This document shows, one piece after another, positions 12,827 through 23,390 of a stretch of 64,000 nt of DNA; the stretch's first letter is position 1, and every line of letters begins with the position of its first letter. The notes beneath the pieces were generated by a model. It had not been told where the DNA came from and did no database searches. It saw only the letters and a list, made by a program, of their open reading frames with translations. The DNA comes from Stentor coeruleus. Taxonomy: Eukaryota; Ciliophora; Heterotrichea; Heterotrichida; Stentoridae. The stretch covers positions 1 to 64,000 of the forward strand of contig MPUH01000227.1 in NCBI GenBank assembly GCA_001970955.1, in the 5' to 3' direction. Position numbers and translations under genes: made by a program.

Positions 12827-13741
12827 TATTTTTAGAGAAAAATATAAAGATTTTTGAAGTTTTTTATATATGGAGAGGCATTTTTATTGTTTAGGATTTG
12901 ATTTGTTTTTTGAAAGAAATGATAGGATAAATGGAGAATTTTAGAGATGGGTAAAGCTTTTGGATAAGGAAATGAGATATGGGTTTTTGGATAAAAGGGT
13001 TAGTAGGATTTGATGGAAAGCTTGAAGGCATATTTTGCTAATCAAGTTTTGGTATTGATTTTATGCTTTGGTATACATTTTTTATATTTATGTTTTTAAG
13101 ATATATATATATATGTGCTTGAGTATGAAAATATATATGAAAGCATTGCACAACAATTTTTTTTCTCACTTATTATATATCATAATTAGCTACAAATCAT
13201 ATCATAAATACACCTCTAATCACTTTTTCAATAAAAACCATTATTTCTATGCAGTTTTAAAAAAATGTTTATTTTTCATTCCAATAAGTATTTAAACTTA
13301 TCTTATTTTAACTATGGCAACCATAATCTTGCATAAAAAAAATCCTTGTAAAAACTACCAAAATCTTAAAATATATTTCGCTATATAAACATATTATCTA
13401 AATTCTAATACTTATATCATCCCCAATAAATCGCATAATCTCAAAATAACACAATTCTAGAGCTATATATATTAGAATTAAAAATAAACTATTAAAAAAA
13501 TCTGCCACCCAAAACCCATACACAAAATCATAATTTCCTCAAAAAGCAGCACAAAAACCTTTTTCTCCTCAAACTTCTCTCAACCCTTTTCCTCAAAAAA
13601 ATAATCCTCTTAAATTTTTTTAACTACCCAGCAAATCTTTTCTTTTAAAACCTAGTCGACAATCCTCATCATCAATCTCCTAAAACCCAAATATCCTCAA
13701 AATCGCATATATTCAAACGATTCATAATATAATAATAAACC
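12827..13741. other. Divergent spacer, no gene
   Basis: G-over-C up to about 13060, AT-rich with TA-runs to about 13480, then strongly C-over-G to the DYRK start. A 75-codon open frame near 13068 is low-complexity (Tyr/Ile/Phe) and begins at a non-ATG codon; I do not consider it a gene. Confidence 0.5.
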
Positions 13742-15058
13742 ATGAGCCTTTTACCAAAGCCGTTAGCCAAATTGCCCATAGCACCAAGATCAACTAAGCC
13801 ATCTGTCCTTAGGCATAAACTTAATATTGATTGTGAATCCATTAACAATCATACAAACAATACAAATGAAGTTCCTGAGTCCCCAGCCCATCGTCATACT
13901 AGATCATATGGGAGAATCATGCCCAAGACCTCTTCCTTAACACAAATTGCTCTAAAGCCAAAACCATCAATAGCAATAACTCCTTCTAAAGCTTTATTCG
14001 ATATGTATAGCAAACTTTCTTCAACTGAATGTAAAGAAATTTCTAATTACAAAGAATTATACTATTTCGGCCTAGATAAAAAAACTAAAGAATCCTCAAT
14101 AAAAACTGATGAAGATGGGTATTATAAAGTGATAATCAGTGACCATCTTCTCTTTAGATATGAAATCTTAGAAGAATTAGGTCAAGGGAGCTTTGGAACT
14201 GTTGTTAAATGTAAAGATCACAAGACCGATGAGACTTTTGCTATAAAAATCATGAGGAAAACTCAAAGAATTTTGAAATTCGGCCGTAGAGAAGTTGAAG
14301 TACTTAATTTATTTTCAAAAAAAATCAACGACGCCAACTCATGCATAGTAGAAAAAATCGACCAGTTTTATTTTAGAGATCATCTGTGTATTGTATTTGA
14401 ATTATTGACTATAAACTTATATGATTTTATTAAAAAAGACCATTTTCAAGGGATATCTCAGAATTTGGCTAGGAGGATTACCACACAAGTATTAATAGCT
14501 TTAAAACATTCTCATGAACTTGGGATTATCCATTGTGATGTTAAACCTGAGAATATTGTTTTTAAACAGGAAAATAAATCTGGGATTAAACTTATTGATT
14601 TTGGGTCAACATGTACAGTTAGAGATAAATGCTATGGGTATATACAGAGTAGGTTTTATAGGGCACCTGAGGTTATTTTAGAATATGATTATAATGTGAC
14701 AATTGATATTTGGTCTCTGGGATGTGTGGTTGTTGAAATGGTTACTGGGTGGCCTTTGTTTGCTGGGGATAATGAAGAGGAGATTTTGCAGCAAATTGTT
14801 AATACAATTGGTCAACCGCCTAAAGAAGTTCTACTTAAGGCTAAACGGGGCGATAAATTAAACAATGAAAATATGCATTCTGGAGACAGAAACACTGATT
14901 ATAATGAAGATGCAGTGCCTTTAGACCAATTACTAGAAGGGTTTGACTTAAACCTTATTGACTTTGTCAAGAGGTGTATAGTTTGGGAAAAAAACACAAG
15001 AATTACTGCTGAGGAAGGATTGATGCACCCTTGGATTAGAGGAACACATTCAAGTTAA
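13742..15058 (+). CDS. Class-II DYRK-family protein kinase
   Basis: A 438-residue dual-specificity kinase. N-terminal 80 residues are disordered. Residues ~82-140 carry a NAPA/DH-box-like segment (LYYFGLDKK, YYKVIISDHLLFRYEILEELG) typical of DYRK2/4-type kinases. The kinase domain runs ~140-434: glycine loop GQGSFGTV (147-154), ATP-binding K169, HCDVKPEN with catalytic D266, DFG at 286-288, and activation segment CYGYIQSRFYRAPE, where Y300 matches the auto-phosphorylated second Tyr of DYRKs (usual YTYIQSRFYR). The HCD variant of HRD is also a DYRK trait. The insert in the C-lobe is short. Class-II DYRKs act in cytokinesis, cell-size and polarity control in other eukaryotes; role here is inferred. 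Single exon, ATG start. Confidence 0.92.
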   Translation: MSLLPKPLAKLPIAPRSTKPSVLRHKLNIDCESINNHTNNTNEVPESPAHRHTRSYGRIMPKTSSLTQIALKPKPSIAITPSKALFDMYSKLSSTECKEISNYKELYYFGLDKKTKESSIKTDEDGYYKVIISDHLLFRYEILEELGQGSFGTVVKCKDHKTDETFAIKIMRKTQRILKFGRREVEVLNLFSKKINDANSCIVEKIDQFYFRDHLCIVFELLTINLYDFIKKDHFQGISQNLARRITTQVLIALKHSHELGIIHCDVKPENIVFKQENKSGIKLIDFGSTCTVRDKCYGYIQSRFYRAPEVILEYDYNVTIDIWSLGCVVVEMVTGWPLFAGDNEEEILQQIVNTIGQPPKEVLLKAKRGDKLNNENMHSGDRNTDYNEDAVPLDQLLEGFDLNLIDFVKRCIVWEKNTRITAEEGLMHPWIRGTHSS

Positions 15059-15428
15059 ACTTTATATAATATAACATCTGAAATGCTTAAAATCATCAAG
15101 AAATACCTAATTTATCTGCATGCATTAAATAGTATCATAATTCTTTATAAAAAATATCTAACTTTAAGCTATTAACTTAATCTTCATAGTTCAGAATCTC
15201 TCTAATCATCTTCCTAATATAAAAATAAAAAAATCCTATAATAATAAACTCCTCCTATAACTATCCTTTTATATCTCTAACATATTATTATTATAACGCC
15301 TCTCATATCTTTATTCTAAAAAAAGAAATCCTAAATTTATTTATTATAAAAATAGCTCAACACTAATACTTTATCAAACTTATAATAATATAATTCCTAA
15401 GCCAAAACAATCAAAATATATTCTTAAA
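15059..15428. other. Convergent spacer, no gene
   Basis: Short AT-rich, C-over-G spacer between the DYRK stop and the stop of the minus-strand gene. Nothing recognisable. Confidence 0.5.
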
Positions 15429-15887
15429 TTATATTACTATGCATGAATTGCCACATGAGCACGTTTTCGAAGTCCTTTCAACGTTAATTTCACAAGAACT
15501 TAAGCTATGACCAATACTACCTTCAAGTCTATCAATAATTGATTTCAAGTCATTATTTTGAATCTTTTTGATTTTCAATAGTTCTTGAGTTGAACTTATT
15601 TCTTGTGATATTTTCCCAATATTATCTTGTAATGCCGAAACTTTAGATAAGAGTTTACAATGAAGACAAGCATCTGTTTGGTTATCGTGGGTTATGTATT
15701 TTAACTGTGAAACTATTTCAAAGTCGATTCCTAAACTTTCAATGACTTCTCTTAGCTGAATATCTTCGCAACATTCTTCAACTTCTGGTTCTGGCGATAA
15801 TGGTTTAAGTTCTGAGTTACTTTGCTTTTCAGAATTTGCACGACTTACTAGTATTTGTGGGTATCTGATAATTGGTATATTTTCCAT
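15429..15887 (-). CDS. Hypothetical coiled-coil protein with Cys-rich tail
   Basis: A 152-residue acidic protein. Residues ~75-130 form a coiled coil (KVSALQDNIGKISQEISST...IKKIQNNDLKSIIDRLEG). The C-terminus ends SKTCSCGNSCIVI, a cluster of three cysteines close to the end that could be acylated or bind metal. The N-terminal third is disordered (Ser/Glu/Pro). No known domain. A GT...AG string of 15 nt overlaps the stop but lacks the A10 seen in every accepted intron, so I keep the unspliced ending; splicing it would change only the last three residues. Confidence 0.65.
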   Translation of the reverse strand: MENIPIIRYPQILVSRANSEKQSNSELKPLSPEPEVEECCEDIQLREVIESLGIDFEIVSQLKYITHDNQTDACLHCKLLSKVSALQDNIGKISQEISSTQELLKIKKIQNNDLKSIIDRLEGSIGHSLSSCEINVERTSKTCSCGNSCIVI

Positions 15888-16397
15888 TTTATTAGAAATC
15901 TTTTTTTTTTTACCTAATGATGAAGGATTATGTGATGGGATATAAGGTTATCATTGAACGATTTTTTATGGGTTTTTGAGTATTGTAGACTTGATATATG
16001 ATTTTAGTTGATTTGTTTATTTATTATATTATGCTAGATAATAAGATAGGAAAATTTTAACCTTTTAAATAGAGATGCTATATTGTGATAGTTTTATTTT
16101 GGAATTTATTTTTATACTTTTTATAAATTATTCAAAAATGTTTTTAAGCAAAGACAAATTATTTCATTTTAATGTCTTATTAAGACAAGTTAAATTTAGG
16201 ATTTATTTCTAAATCAAGTAAAATTTAGAATTTCTTCCAAAACCAAGTTGAATTTTTTTTTCTAAGTTATTATGATTTTGTATTTTTTTTCTCAGCTAAG
16301 TTAATTCATGGATTTATTTCCAAATAAATTAAATTTTTCTACTAATAAATAATGTATATTTGCTACATATCGCATGATAATAAACCTATCGATGAGT

Positions 16398-16490
16398 ATA
16401 TTATATATTCATATATTAATCTTCCTTGCTCCACTGCATCATTGCTCAATTCTAGACATATATTATATATTTATATGTTAATTTTCCTTG
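16398..16490. repeat. Imperfect 31-nt direct repeat, period 62
   Basis: The block 'atattatatattcatatatt' plus 'aatcttccttg' at 16398 recurs as 'atattatatatttatatgtt' plus 'aattttccttg' at 16460. Function unknown. Confidence 0.7.
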
Positions 16491-16569
16491 ACATATATTG
16501 ATATTAATTACATAATTTGCAAATACAATATGCAAATACAAAACATGAAGAATCTTCGTTTGTTCACAT

Positions 16570-16800
16570 TTAATATTCGGGTTTTTGGGTGCTGATATCT
16601 TGCCCTACGGTTCTACATCCAGGTCTATTATCCTTTGGCATAAAAAAATAAAATCTAAGTGGCTTTTATATTCCCCCCTTTAATTAGAGGAGATACCTAA
16701 ATATTATTTACTGTGCGGCTAATAGTTTTCATTCGCGGACTTTGTAGACACCATATACCCGTTTGTGTGTAAAATACAAGATACCAGATGAATGATATTG
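16570..16800 (-). other. GC-richer island with short protein-like stretches, unresolved
   Basis: On the minus strand, 16641-16570 reads as a 23-codon frame starting MPKDNRPGCRTVGQDIS and ending TAA. Just upstream (about 16796-16701) another frame reads SFIWYLVFYTQTGIWCL and ends in a stop. These could be pieces of a decayed gene (the second is faintly like the strand before the second Asp in piggyBac-type transposases) or a non-coding RNA locus. No RNA family was recognised by eye, and the protein resemblance is too short to name a family. Confidence 0.3.
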
Positions 16801-17451
16801 CTAGTCATCATATTTCTTGTAAATTCATGATATACTACCAGACCTTAAATCATAAAATTAATCATAAAGCATATTGTAAAATGTATAAAAAATGATGGTC
16901 TGAAATTTTGGTATGGTGGTTAAAAGTGCAGAAAGAGATTTCAGAGTGGTGGCATAGAAGATTTGGGGAGAAAATACAATTTTCTAAAAGAAAAGTTAGA
17001 GGATTATACTGGAGAAGTGAATTTTTTTATTAGAGATAATATGGAATGATAGAGGATAATAAGATTTTGCAAGAAGTTTGGAAAATATGATATAGGATTT
17101 ATATATGGATTTAATGATAATTTAATATGTTTATTTTTGTTGTTGTTTTGATACATGGAGATAAATTTCAATGAATGTTTTATAGAGGCTTATGTGATTT
17201 AAGGATTTCTGTCATAAAAAGGAATAAACTACTGCTAACTTGCTTAAACACACAACAGCAACAATTAATAAAATACAATAACCTCCAAGTATATCATAAA
17301 CTCAAAAATGTTTCATATAAAATTCCTAGAAAGCTATAAGGAAAAAAAAAAGCACTCAAGAACTAAATCTAATAGTTTATTTCATTAAAATCTAATACCA
17401 AAACAGTCAAAACCCATCAAAACTACTTTAATTTATTATCAAAACTTACTT

Positions 17452-17787
17452 TTACTTATCAATACTTTGTGTAGCATCAGGGAAAACCCTTGATTTTTTA
17501 CAGCAGCACATTTTCAAAAAACTCCTACACCAAGATTTAACCCTAAATTCCTTATTAGCCCTTTCATCTGATATCTTTATCATATCTTCTCTATTCTCAT
17601 TACTTTTAGAGTTTTCATTTGTCTGAGCACTTTGATCATCTGCATCATGATTGACTATTTTTTTAGTTTGAATTACTCGTTGTTTAAGCCTTTTTTCACG
17701 ATCTTGTGATAATTTCATCAGCAAATGTTTAGCCTAAATATTTTTCACTTCGGGGAGTTTGATTTTTTTAGCGTTTTCTAAACTCAT
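17452..17787 (-). CDS. Hypothetical small protein with CCC cluster, two exons
   Basis: A 106-residue protein. Exon 1 is 17749-17787 (MSLENAKKIKLPE) and exon 2 is 17452-17733. The 15-nt intron GTGAAAAATATTTAG (17734-17748) is the only one in the window that starts GTG; it still has A at position 10, and removing it gives one continuous frame. The protein is highly charged with a basic, helix-prone N-terminal third and a WCRSFLKMCCCKKSR motif near the C-terminus. A Cys triplet beside hydrophobic and basic residues is typical of S-acylation and membrane attachment, so a peripheral membrane protein is plausible. No domain recognised. Confidence 0.65.
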
Positions 17788-18553
17788 CTTTTGATTAAAA
17801 ATTCGCTTTAATTATGAGTTAAGTAGATGCAATAAAATGTAAACCTTTTAGTATTTTCTGGTTTTTAAAAGGTTAGATAATAGAATTTTATATTAAAAAT
17901 ATAAAATACAGTATTGTGATTTGTTGTAGAATGAAAGATGATTTTTAGGATTGATGATGGTTGAGATAAAAAGGTTGATTATATGTTTTTATAGATATAA
18001 TATATAAATATAAGATAACTATGATATTATAGATTAAGGTGAATGATTTTTTATATAAGAAGATTATAGATTAAGGTGAAATGTTTTTTATTAAGAAGAT
18101 TATAGAGATACTGGCTTAAGTTAGGGTTTTATATTTACATACGCTTTCGATAAATTTTGCTCTAATTTTAGAGTGACTTTTTATTGTTAGCAGGACGAGA
18201 TGCTTGTGTTTTGTTAAAATGTATAAGAAGCATAATATTATAATAAACCAAATGAAATTTTATTAATTTTATACAGCATGTTAAAAGCAACTAGTTTTAT
18301 TTAGAAAAGCCATTCCCCATAAAAAATAGTCCTCTCATCCATACAATCATATAAAAATCTCTCTGAAATCATATAGAAACCCTCTAAAATCTACTATTTA
18401 CTATCAAAAAGCACACCCGAATCCATATCTTTCAACTAAATTCACTTTTCTTTTCTCATAAAACCATTATACAACAAAACCACCAGTTCATTCCCACCAA
18501 AAACTCTTCACAACATTTAAACTCAGCCATAAAATTAGACTATTACGCTTATT
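17788..18553. other. Spacer with a 37-nt tandem repeat
   Basis: G-over-C sequence to about 18230, then C-over-G toward the 3' end of the sterol oxidase gene. Contains the tandem repeat at 18026-18108; otherwise nothing. Confidence 0.5.
18026..18108. repeat. 37-nt tandem repeat, ~2.2 copies
   Basis: The unit 'attatagattaaggtgaa' plus about 19 bases starts at 18026 and again at 18063, with a partial third copy from 18099. Copies differ at a few bases. No coding frame. Confidence 0.75.
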
Positions 18554-19477
18554 CTAAAGAGATTTTTCCTTCTTTCTTATATAATCAATATAAGGCTGAT
18601 CAGTTCCCAAAATAGTCTCAAGTATAGTGAAAAAACTACTATAATTTCCTACATTATGACTATGATGGAAGTAATGATGTTCAGCAGTAGTTCCAAATGG
18701 TATTAAATGCATAGGGCTCCAAGGGAATTGATATCCAGAATGTGAGTCACTGGTAATAAAAATTCTGATTATAATCCAAAAATACCAAGTTATCAAATGA
18801 ACTTTTTGTTGACCATAAAGAAAAGGTCCAACAGCTAAACCAAGTGAATTCATAAAGACAAATTCTAAAGGATGAGTATATTCATTAGCAGCTGTTATAG
18901 AAACGCCAAACTCATGGTGTTTTTTATGGATTTTCTTATAAAGCCAAGGCTCATGCAAAATCCTGTGAATTGTATAAGTCCAAAAACTTTCAATAAGCAT
19001 AAAAATCGGGATCTGAGTCATTGTTTCTGAGAAATCAGGCTCTTTTAAATGGTGTTGATAGCGAGCATTATGCCCAGTAATTATAAGAGTCATGGGTAAG
19101 AAAAATAATTGGATGAAAGCATGATTTTTTATAAGCTTGATGACTTTTTCATACCAATCTTTATCAGATTCCCATGGCCAGGGTTGTGAGTTTATTCTCC
19201 ATTTTTCAACTTTTAGCATGTGAAGTACTATGTAAAACGTATTGGCAAGTGTAAAGGAAATTATATGAGTCAAATAGGTACCTGCTACGTACATGATATA
19301 GAGATTTTCATGTGGAGTATATTTGTAGACCATGTAAATAAGGTGAGGAACATAGTAATAATATGCAAAAGCTAGTAACATGGCCACAAAAATCCAAAGT
19401 CCTCGTGCCTTGATTTTATAAATTTCGTACCAGATTACGTTTTCCAATCTCTTTCGGAACATTTTATTATGTTCCAT
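18554..19477 (-). CDS. Sterol C4-methyl oxidase / fatty acid hydroxylase superfamily
   Basis: A 307-residue integral membrane di-iron oxygenase. All histidine boxes of the ERG25/MSMO group are present and in order: HRILH (171-175), HKKHH (184-188) and HHYFHH (267-272), with the family signatures NEYTHPLE and SDSHSGYQFPW between them. Three to four hydrophobic segments (about 28-50, 62-88, 119-135, 213-240) place it in the ER membrane. The family removes C4 methyl groups of sterol precursors with O2 and electrons from cytochrome b5. ATG start at 19477, single exon. Ciliates vary in whether they make sterols, so the natural substrate could be a related lipid such as a hopanoid-like or dietary sterol. 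Family membership is firm. Confidence 0.9.
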   Translation of the reverse strand: MEHNKMFRKRLENVIWYEIYKIKARGLWIFVAMLLAFAYYYYVPHLIYMVYKYTPHENLYIMYVAGTYLTHIISFTLANTFYIVLHMLKVEKWRINSQPWPWESDKDWYEKVIKLIKNHAFIQLFFLPMTLIITGHNARYQHHLKEPDFSETMTQIPIFMLIESFWTYTIHRILHEPWLYKKIHKKHHEFGVSITAANEYTHPLEFVFMNSLGLAVGPFLYGQQKVHLITWYFWIIIRIFITSDSHSGYQFPWSPMHLIPFGTTAEHHYFHHSHNVGNYSSFFTILETILGTDQPYIDYIRKKEKSL

Positions 19478-20837
19478 TAATTCTCCTGGACACGAGTCAG
19501 TATACCTTTACATTATATTTAGAGGGAAGACTACATTTTGTTAAGGAAAAAACGAGTTTCCTTAGATGAAATTGGAGATCATGATAGCTTTTTAGCGGAG
19601 GCTTATTGGTGGAGCTGAGATAAAAATTTTTCAACAAGCTGGACCCCAGATGTTTAGAAATATATACATTTTTAAGATTATCGTTTATGTACTTAAGGAT
19701 CTTAGGGAATTTTAATTACGATAAAGTTGAGAGACAAATTCTTTAAAACTAGGAGGGTTGTATTTGATTTTTAAGACTTTGAGTTTATTAAGAAGTTTTT
19801 AGAGATGTATATAATATTTATAATGGGAGGATAATATAGATATATAAGCTATATAGCTCGAGAAAGATAGATAGAATTTTAGGTATTTTCTGGCTGAGTT
19901 TATATGAAAGATAAGAAAATGGTTAGATAAAAGTATATATTATAATTTAGGATTTTTGTGTGACTAACAAATTTAATTAATTTGCAATAATTAATAAAGA
20001 ATTATAAGTCAAGTCAAAAAAGAAAGGTACTATTCCAACCTAAATAGGCTAGCTAGAACAAAGTTTTGATTCCATATAAATATATAAACTTTTTAGAAGA
20101 GGATTTACAATTTTTTCTAATGAGATACCTAGATTTTACAAATTTAAAGTGGAATTTCCTATAGATACTTTTTTGTTATAACAATTTTTTTAAGAGCGAA
20201 GGTTTTTTAGAAATCTTACTGGGGAGAAAGCAGAAACTACGATTTTTTTTGAAATAATTAAAATATTTGTCATTGAGTTTATAAGTGGCTTTTATAAGAC
20301 TTTTAGAGTGATCTTTTTATAAAATGTTTAATTTTTTTCCTATTTCACTAACACCTAAAAAACTATAATGTATTTTCCATCCCTTTCCAAAAATTTGCTT
20401 AAAGGTTAACCTTTGGACCCGAAAAATCAAACTTTAAACCCTAAACCTTTCATATTTAAAAGCAATTCAAATAAAATCGATAAAAAATGAATTTTTTATC
20501 AGTGCTATCAAAATCCTTGACTCTATCCTAAAATTAAAACTTTTTCAATTCAAGCCAAAAAAAATCTTTAATCAAAGCTTTTCCCTATCAAAATCTTAAA
20601 TTTCCTCATCTAATCCTTTCTTCCATCTAAATTTCATCAAATAGTATCATCTTCTATCCAAAAACCCTTACCCCATAAACCCCTTGCCAAACAAAAGCTT
20701 TTAATCCCCTTAAATCTTCATGTATTCTCTTTTCCCTCTAAATTTATCCTATCATTTTTATATTTTTTCTCAACAAATTTTTATGCTCCCTCATACAAAT
20801 AACATTTTTTATCATAAAAAGATATGATATTGACATT

Positions 20838-21010
20838 CTAGGTTTTTTTATCTATGATTATATTACAGGCTGAAGAAAATATCTTTTTTTTCCCTTTGTG
20901 GTCCTTAAAAGTTTTCCCATCAATAAACAGTGCGTTTATCTTGTAACCCCACCATTTTTGTTTGTTGTAACCCCTGAACAAGCAAAAAATACAAATCTTT
21001 GAGATATAAT
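20838..21010 (-). pseudogene. Protein-like fragment (57 open codons, no start)
   Basis: A sharply GC-richer island in AT-rich surroundings. On the minus strand it is open for 57 codons and reads FCLFRGYNKQKWWGYKINAL followed by FIDGKTFKDHKGKKKIF, ending TAG at 20838. Composition, the Trp pair and the GKTFKDHKG motif look like real protein, but there is no in-frame ATG and no intron of the local type extends it. The same bases carry 'ttgtaacccc' twice. It may be an exon remnant, for example of a zinc-finger or transposon-associated domain, or a non-coding RNA. Family not recognised. Confidence 0.35.
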
Positions 21011-21130
21011 TTTATATGATGATATGAATAAGATAATTTTATTAGAATGATATTAAATATGATAATTAAGATTTATGTAGTGAAATATAATATTTATTAT
21101 AAAAAGGATTTTGATAGATTGTGTTTATAG

Positions 21131-21173
21131 AGATGAAGAAATCTTTAAGAGAGATGAAGAAATCTTTAAGAGA
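21131..21173. repeat. 21-nt tandem repeat, two copies
   Basis: The 21-base unit beginning 'agatgaagaaatctttaag' occurs twice in direct succession (21131 and 21152). No coding meaning seen. Confidence 0.8.
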
Positions 21174-23119
21174 GATTTTATTGATAAATTTGATTGAAAG
21201 GATTTACTTTGATAGGAGGTTTTATGGGGTATTTAGACTTTGATGGTTTAGTTTAGGTAAAGTGATTGTTAGTGATTTATAGTTTTAATAAGTATTAAAG
21301 GCTGAATTTAAGTATTAATATGAGAATATCCTTAAATGATATACATTTATCATTAACATGTTTAAAGATTTATTATATTTTTTACTATCACCAACAAAAT
21401 TGTCATTCAAATTTATATTTTACAAGCTAAATTATAACGCAAATTATCACATAATTTAATCAAACATCTTTATAAATCGCATCCAACAAAGTTACATAAA
21501 TTTTTATCATATATCATCTTTTCATATTTAATAAAAACTTCAAATCCCAACCCATATTTCTCACTGAAAACCTAATCTTCTTACCTTTATTTCTTATCCT
21601 TAAATAGCCAATCCTTTAATCTTCCTCTCTCATTTTCCCAATAACCCTTGTTTTTTTCCATATAAAAAATCTTTTTTATAACTTTTTATAACCTTACCCA
21701 CATATTACATACAATCTACTGCTAATATGCACAAGACAATTAACCTCCCACCATAAAGTAAAGATATATATTTTTCTAGATACAATATTGGAACTTTCAT
21801 ATCAAAAATAATATCTTACCAAAAATTCCAATTTTACTAGTTTTCCTCCTATAAACCAAAAGATTTTATAATTTTATTGTAGTTTATATGAACTTTATAT
21901 TGGAAAATATATCTTTAATCATATAATATACTTTATACTATTAAACCCAAGTCTAATTCAACATATATAATTTTTTTTACCATTCAAAGATATAAACTTT
22001 TTATATCAGATAGTTTTTATATACATTCATAACATAGTTCTAAGTTTATTATTAGTATAAAATCCTTTAAAACATGTAAAATGATATGAGATATGGTAAA
22101 TACATTTGTATATGATATGAATAGTTCATTGGAAAAAATATCTTTTGCTGATTTCTTGAATAATATTTGTAATATTGGGTGAAAGTGTAGGTAAGGTTAA
22201 ACTAAGTTCATATATTTTGAAAATAAAGGTAAAATAAAAAGTTTACTTAGATTAACCTTAAAAACATAAAGAAATAAATGTGAAATGTAATAATCATAAG
22301 GTATGATTGTTATGAGAAATATATTTATTGACATATTTAGAAAAATGGCATTTATTAGTTTAAGTGTTTTGGACTGAGGATTTTGGGTTATTTTGTTGTA
22401 AATTAAAAGATTTTATTTGAGTTTTGGGATTTAAGATTGTTTTAGGGTTTAGGGCTGATTGGATAGGGAAAAAAAATTTTCACCAGGTTTGAGAATTTTG
22501 ATTTGGATGACTTTGTAAAGGAAGATATAGAAGTTAATAGGATTTTTTTTTTATAAATATAAGGTTGGATGGAGTTTTATGAGTAATAAGTGTATTATAT
22601 AGGTTAGGAATATGAATATTTGTTTTAAAAAAGACTTTGATTAGAGATTATTATGGAATTATATTTTGTAAAGTTTTTATATGTTTTAGAATATTTTGGG
22701 AGTTTGATTAAGGTTTTAAAAGTAATTCGGTAAGGGATTATCAGTCTTTTTATAAGCTAAAGCATGATTGCAATTGATTTTTTTTTGGATATTATGATTT
22801 CACTTGATTAAATGCTTTTGATAATACCATTTTTTAGTTTAGACTAATCTAGAAACCCTCTGAAGTATTTTTAGAGAATAGGATTTTTAGATTAGGAGAA
22901 GGCTTTAAATTGATTGTAGGAATAGGGTGAATTTGCTGATTTTTTTGACTTAAAGATTTTTGATATTTATATAATACAGACTTAAAAAATATATATACCC
23001 ATATAAACAATATATAATTCTATGTACTTTTAAGCAATGCATATTTCTTTGATTGCGATTCTTTTATTTCTGCTAAATTTAAGTCAAAATTCTTTATAGC
23101 ATTCTTTAGCATGCAAATT

Positions 23120-23390
23120 CATAAGCAATAATTTTTATATAAAGAAGAGGGAAATACCAAAAAACCCAGGATTTTTTAACATTTAATCCTCTTTTTCCTA
23201 TCAAACATTCTGGATTTTTTAACATTTAATCCTCTTTTTCCTATCAAACTACATGAATCCTAGAAAGTGTTCCAACCATAAGCAATAATTTTTATATAAA
23301 GAAGAGGGAAATACCAAAAAACCCAGGATTTTTTAACATTTAATCCTCTTTTTCCTATCAAACTACATGAATCCTAGAAAGTGTTCCAAT
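23120..23390. repeat. Nested tandem duplication
   Basis: A unit beginning 'cataagcaataatttttata' and ending 'gaaagtgttccaa' occurs twice, at 23120-23276 and 23277-23390, nearly identical. The first copy contains a further internal 43-nt duplication of the 'ggattttttaacatttaatc' segment (starting at 23169 and 23212), which explains its extra length. Near-identity of the copies points to a recent event. No coding frame. Confidence 0.85.

Larger units (their letters stand above)
15888..17451. other. Long spacer with a GC-richer island and a short direct repeat
   Basis: No intact gene. Left end is G-over-C. Bases 16398-16490 hold a ~31-nt direct repeat. Bases about 16560-16800 are much less AT-rich and contain short open stretches on the minus strand. 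The part from 16870 to 17200 is G-over-C again. Confidence 0.5.

Noticed and set aside
13068-13295. 75-codon plus-strand open frame
   Set aside because: Low-complexity Tyr/Ile/Phe sequence, starts at a non-ATG codon, no known motif; expected by chance in AT-rich spacer.
15420-15440. A 15-nt GT...AG string (GTAATATAATTTAAG) at the end of the gene at 15429-15887
   Set aside because: It has T, not A, at position 10, unlike all eleven accepted introns, and splicing it gives only a three-residue change.
20860-20990. Telomerase RNA or U-snRNA at the GC-rich island
   Set aside because: No recognisable template repeat, Sm site or conserved snRNA core was visible; kept only as an unresolved fragment.
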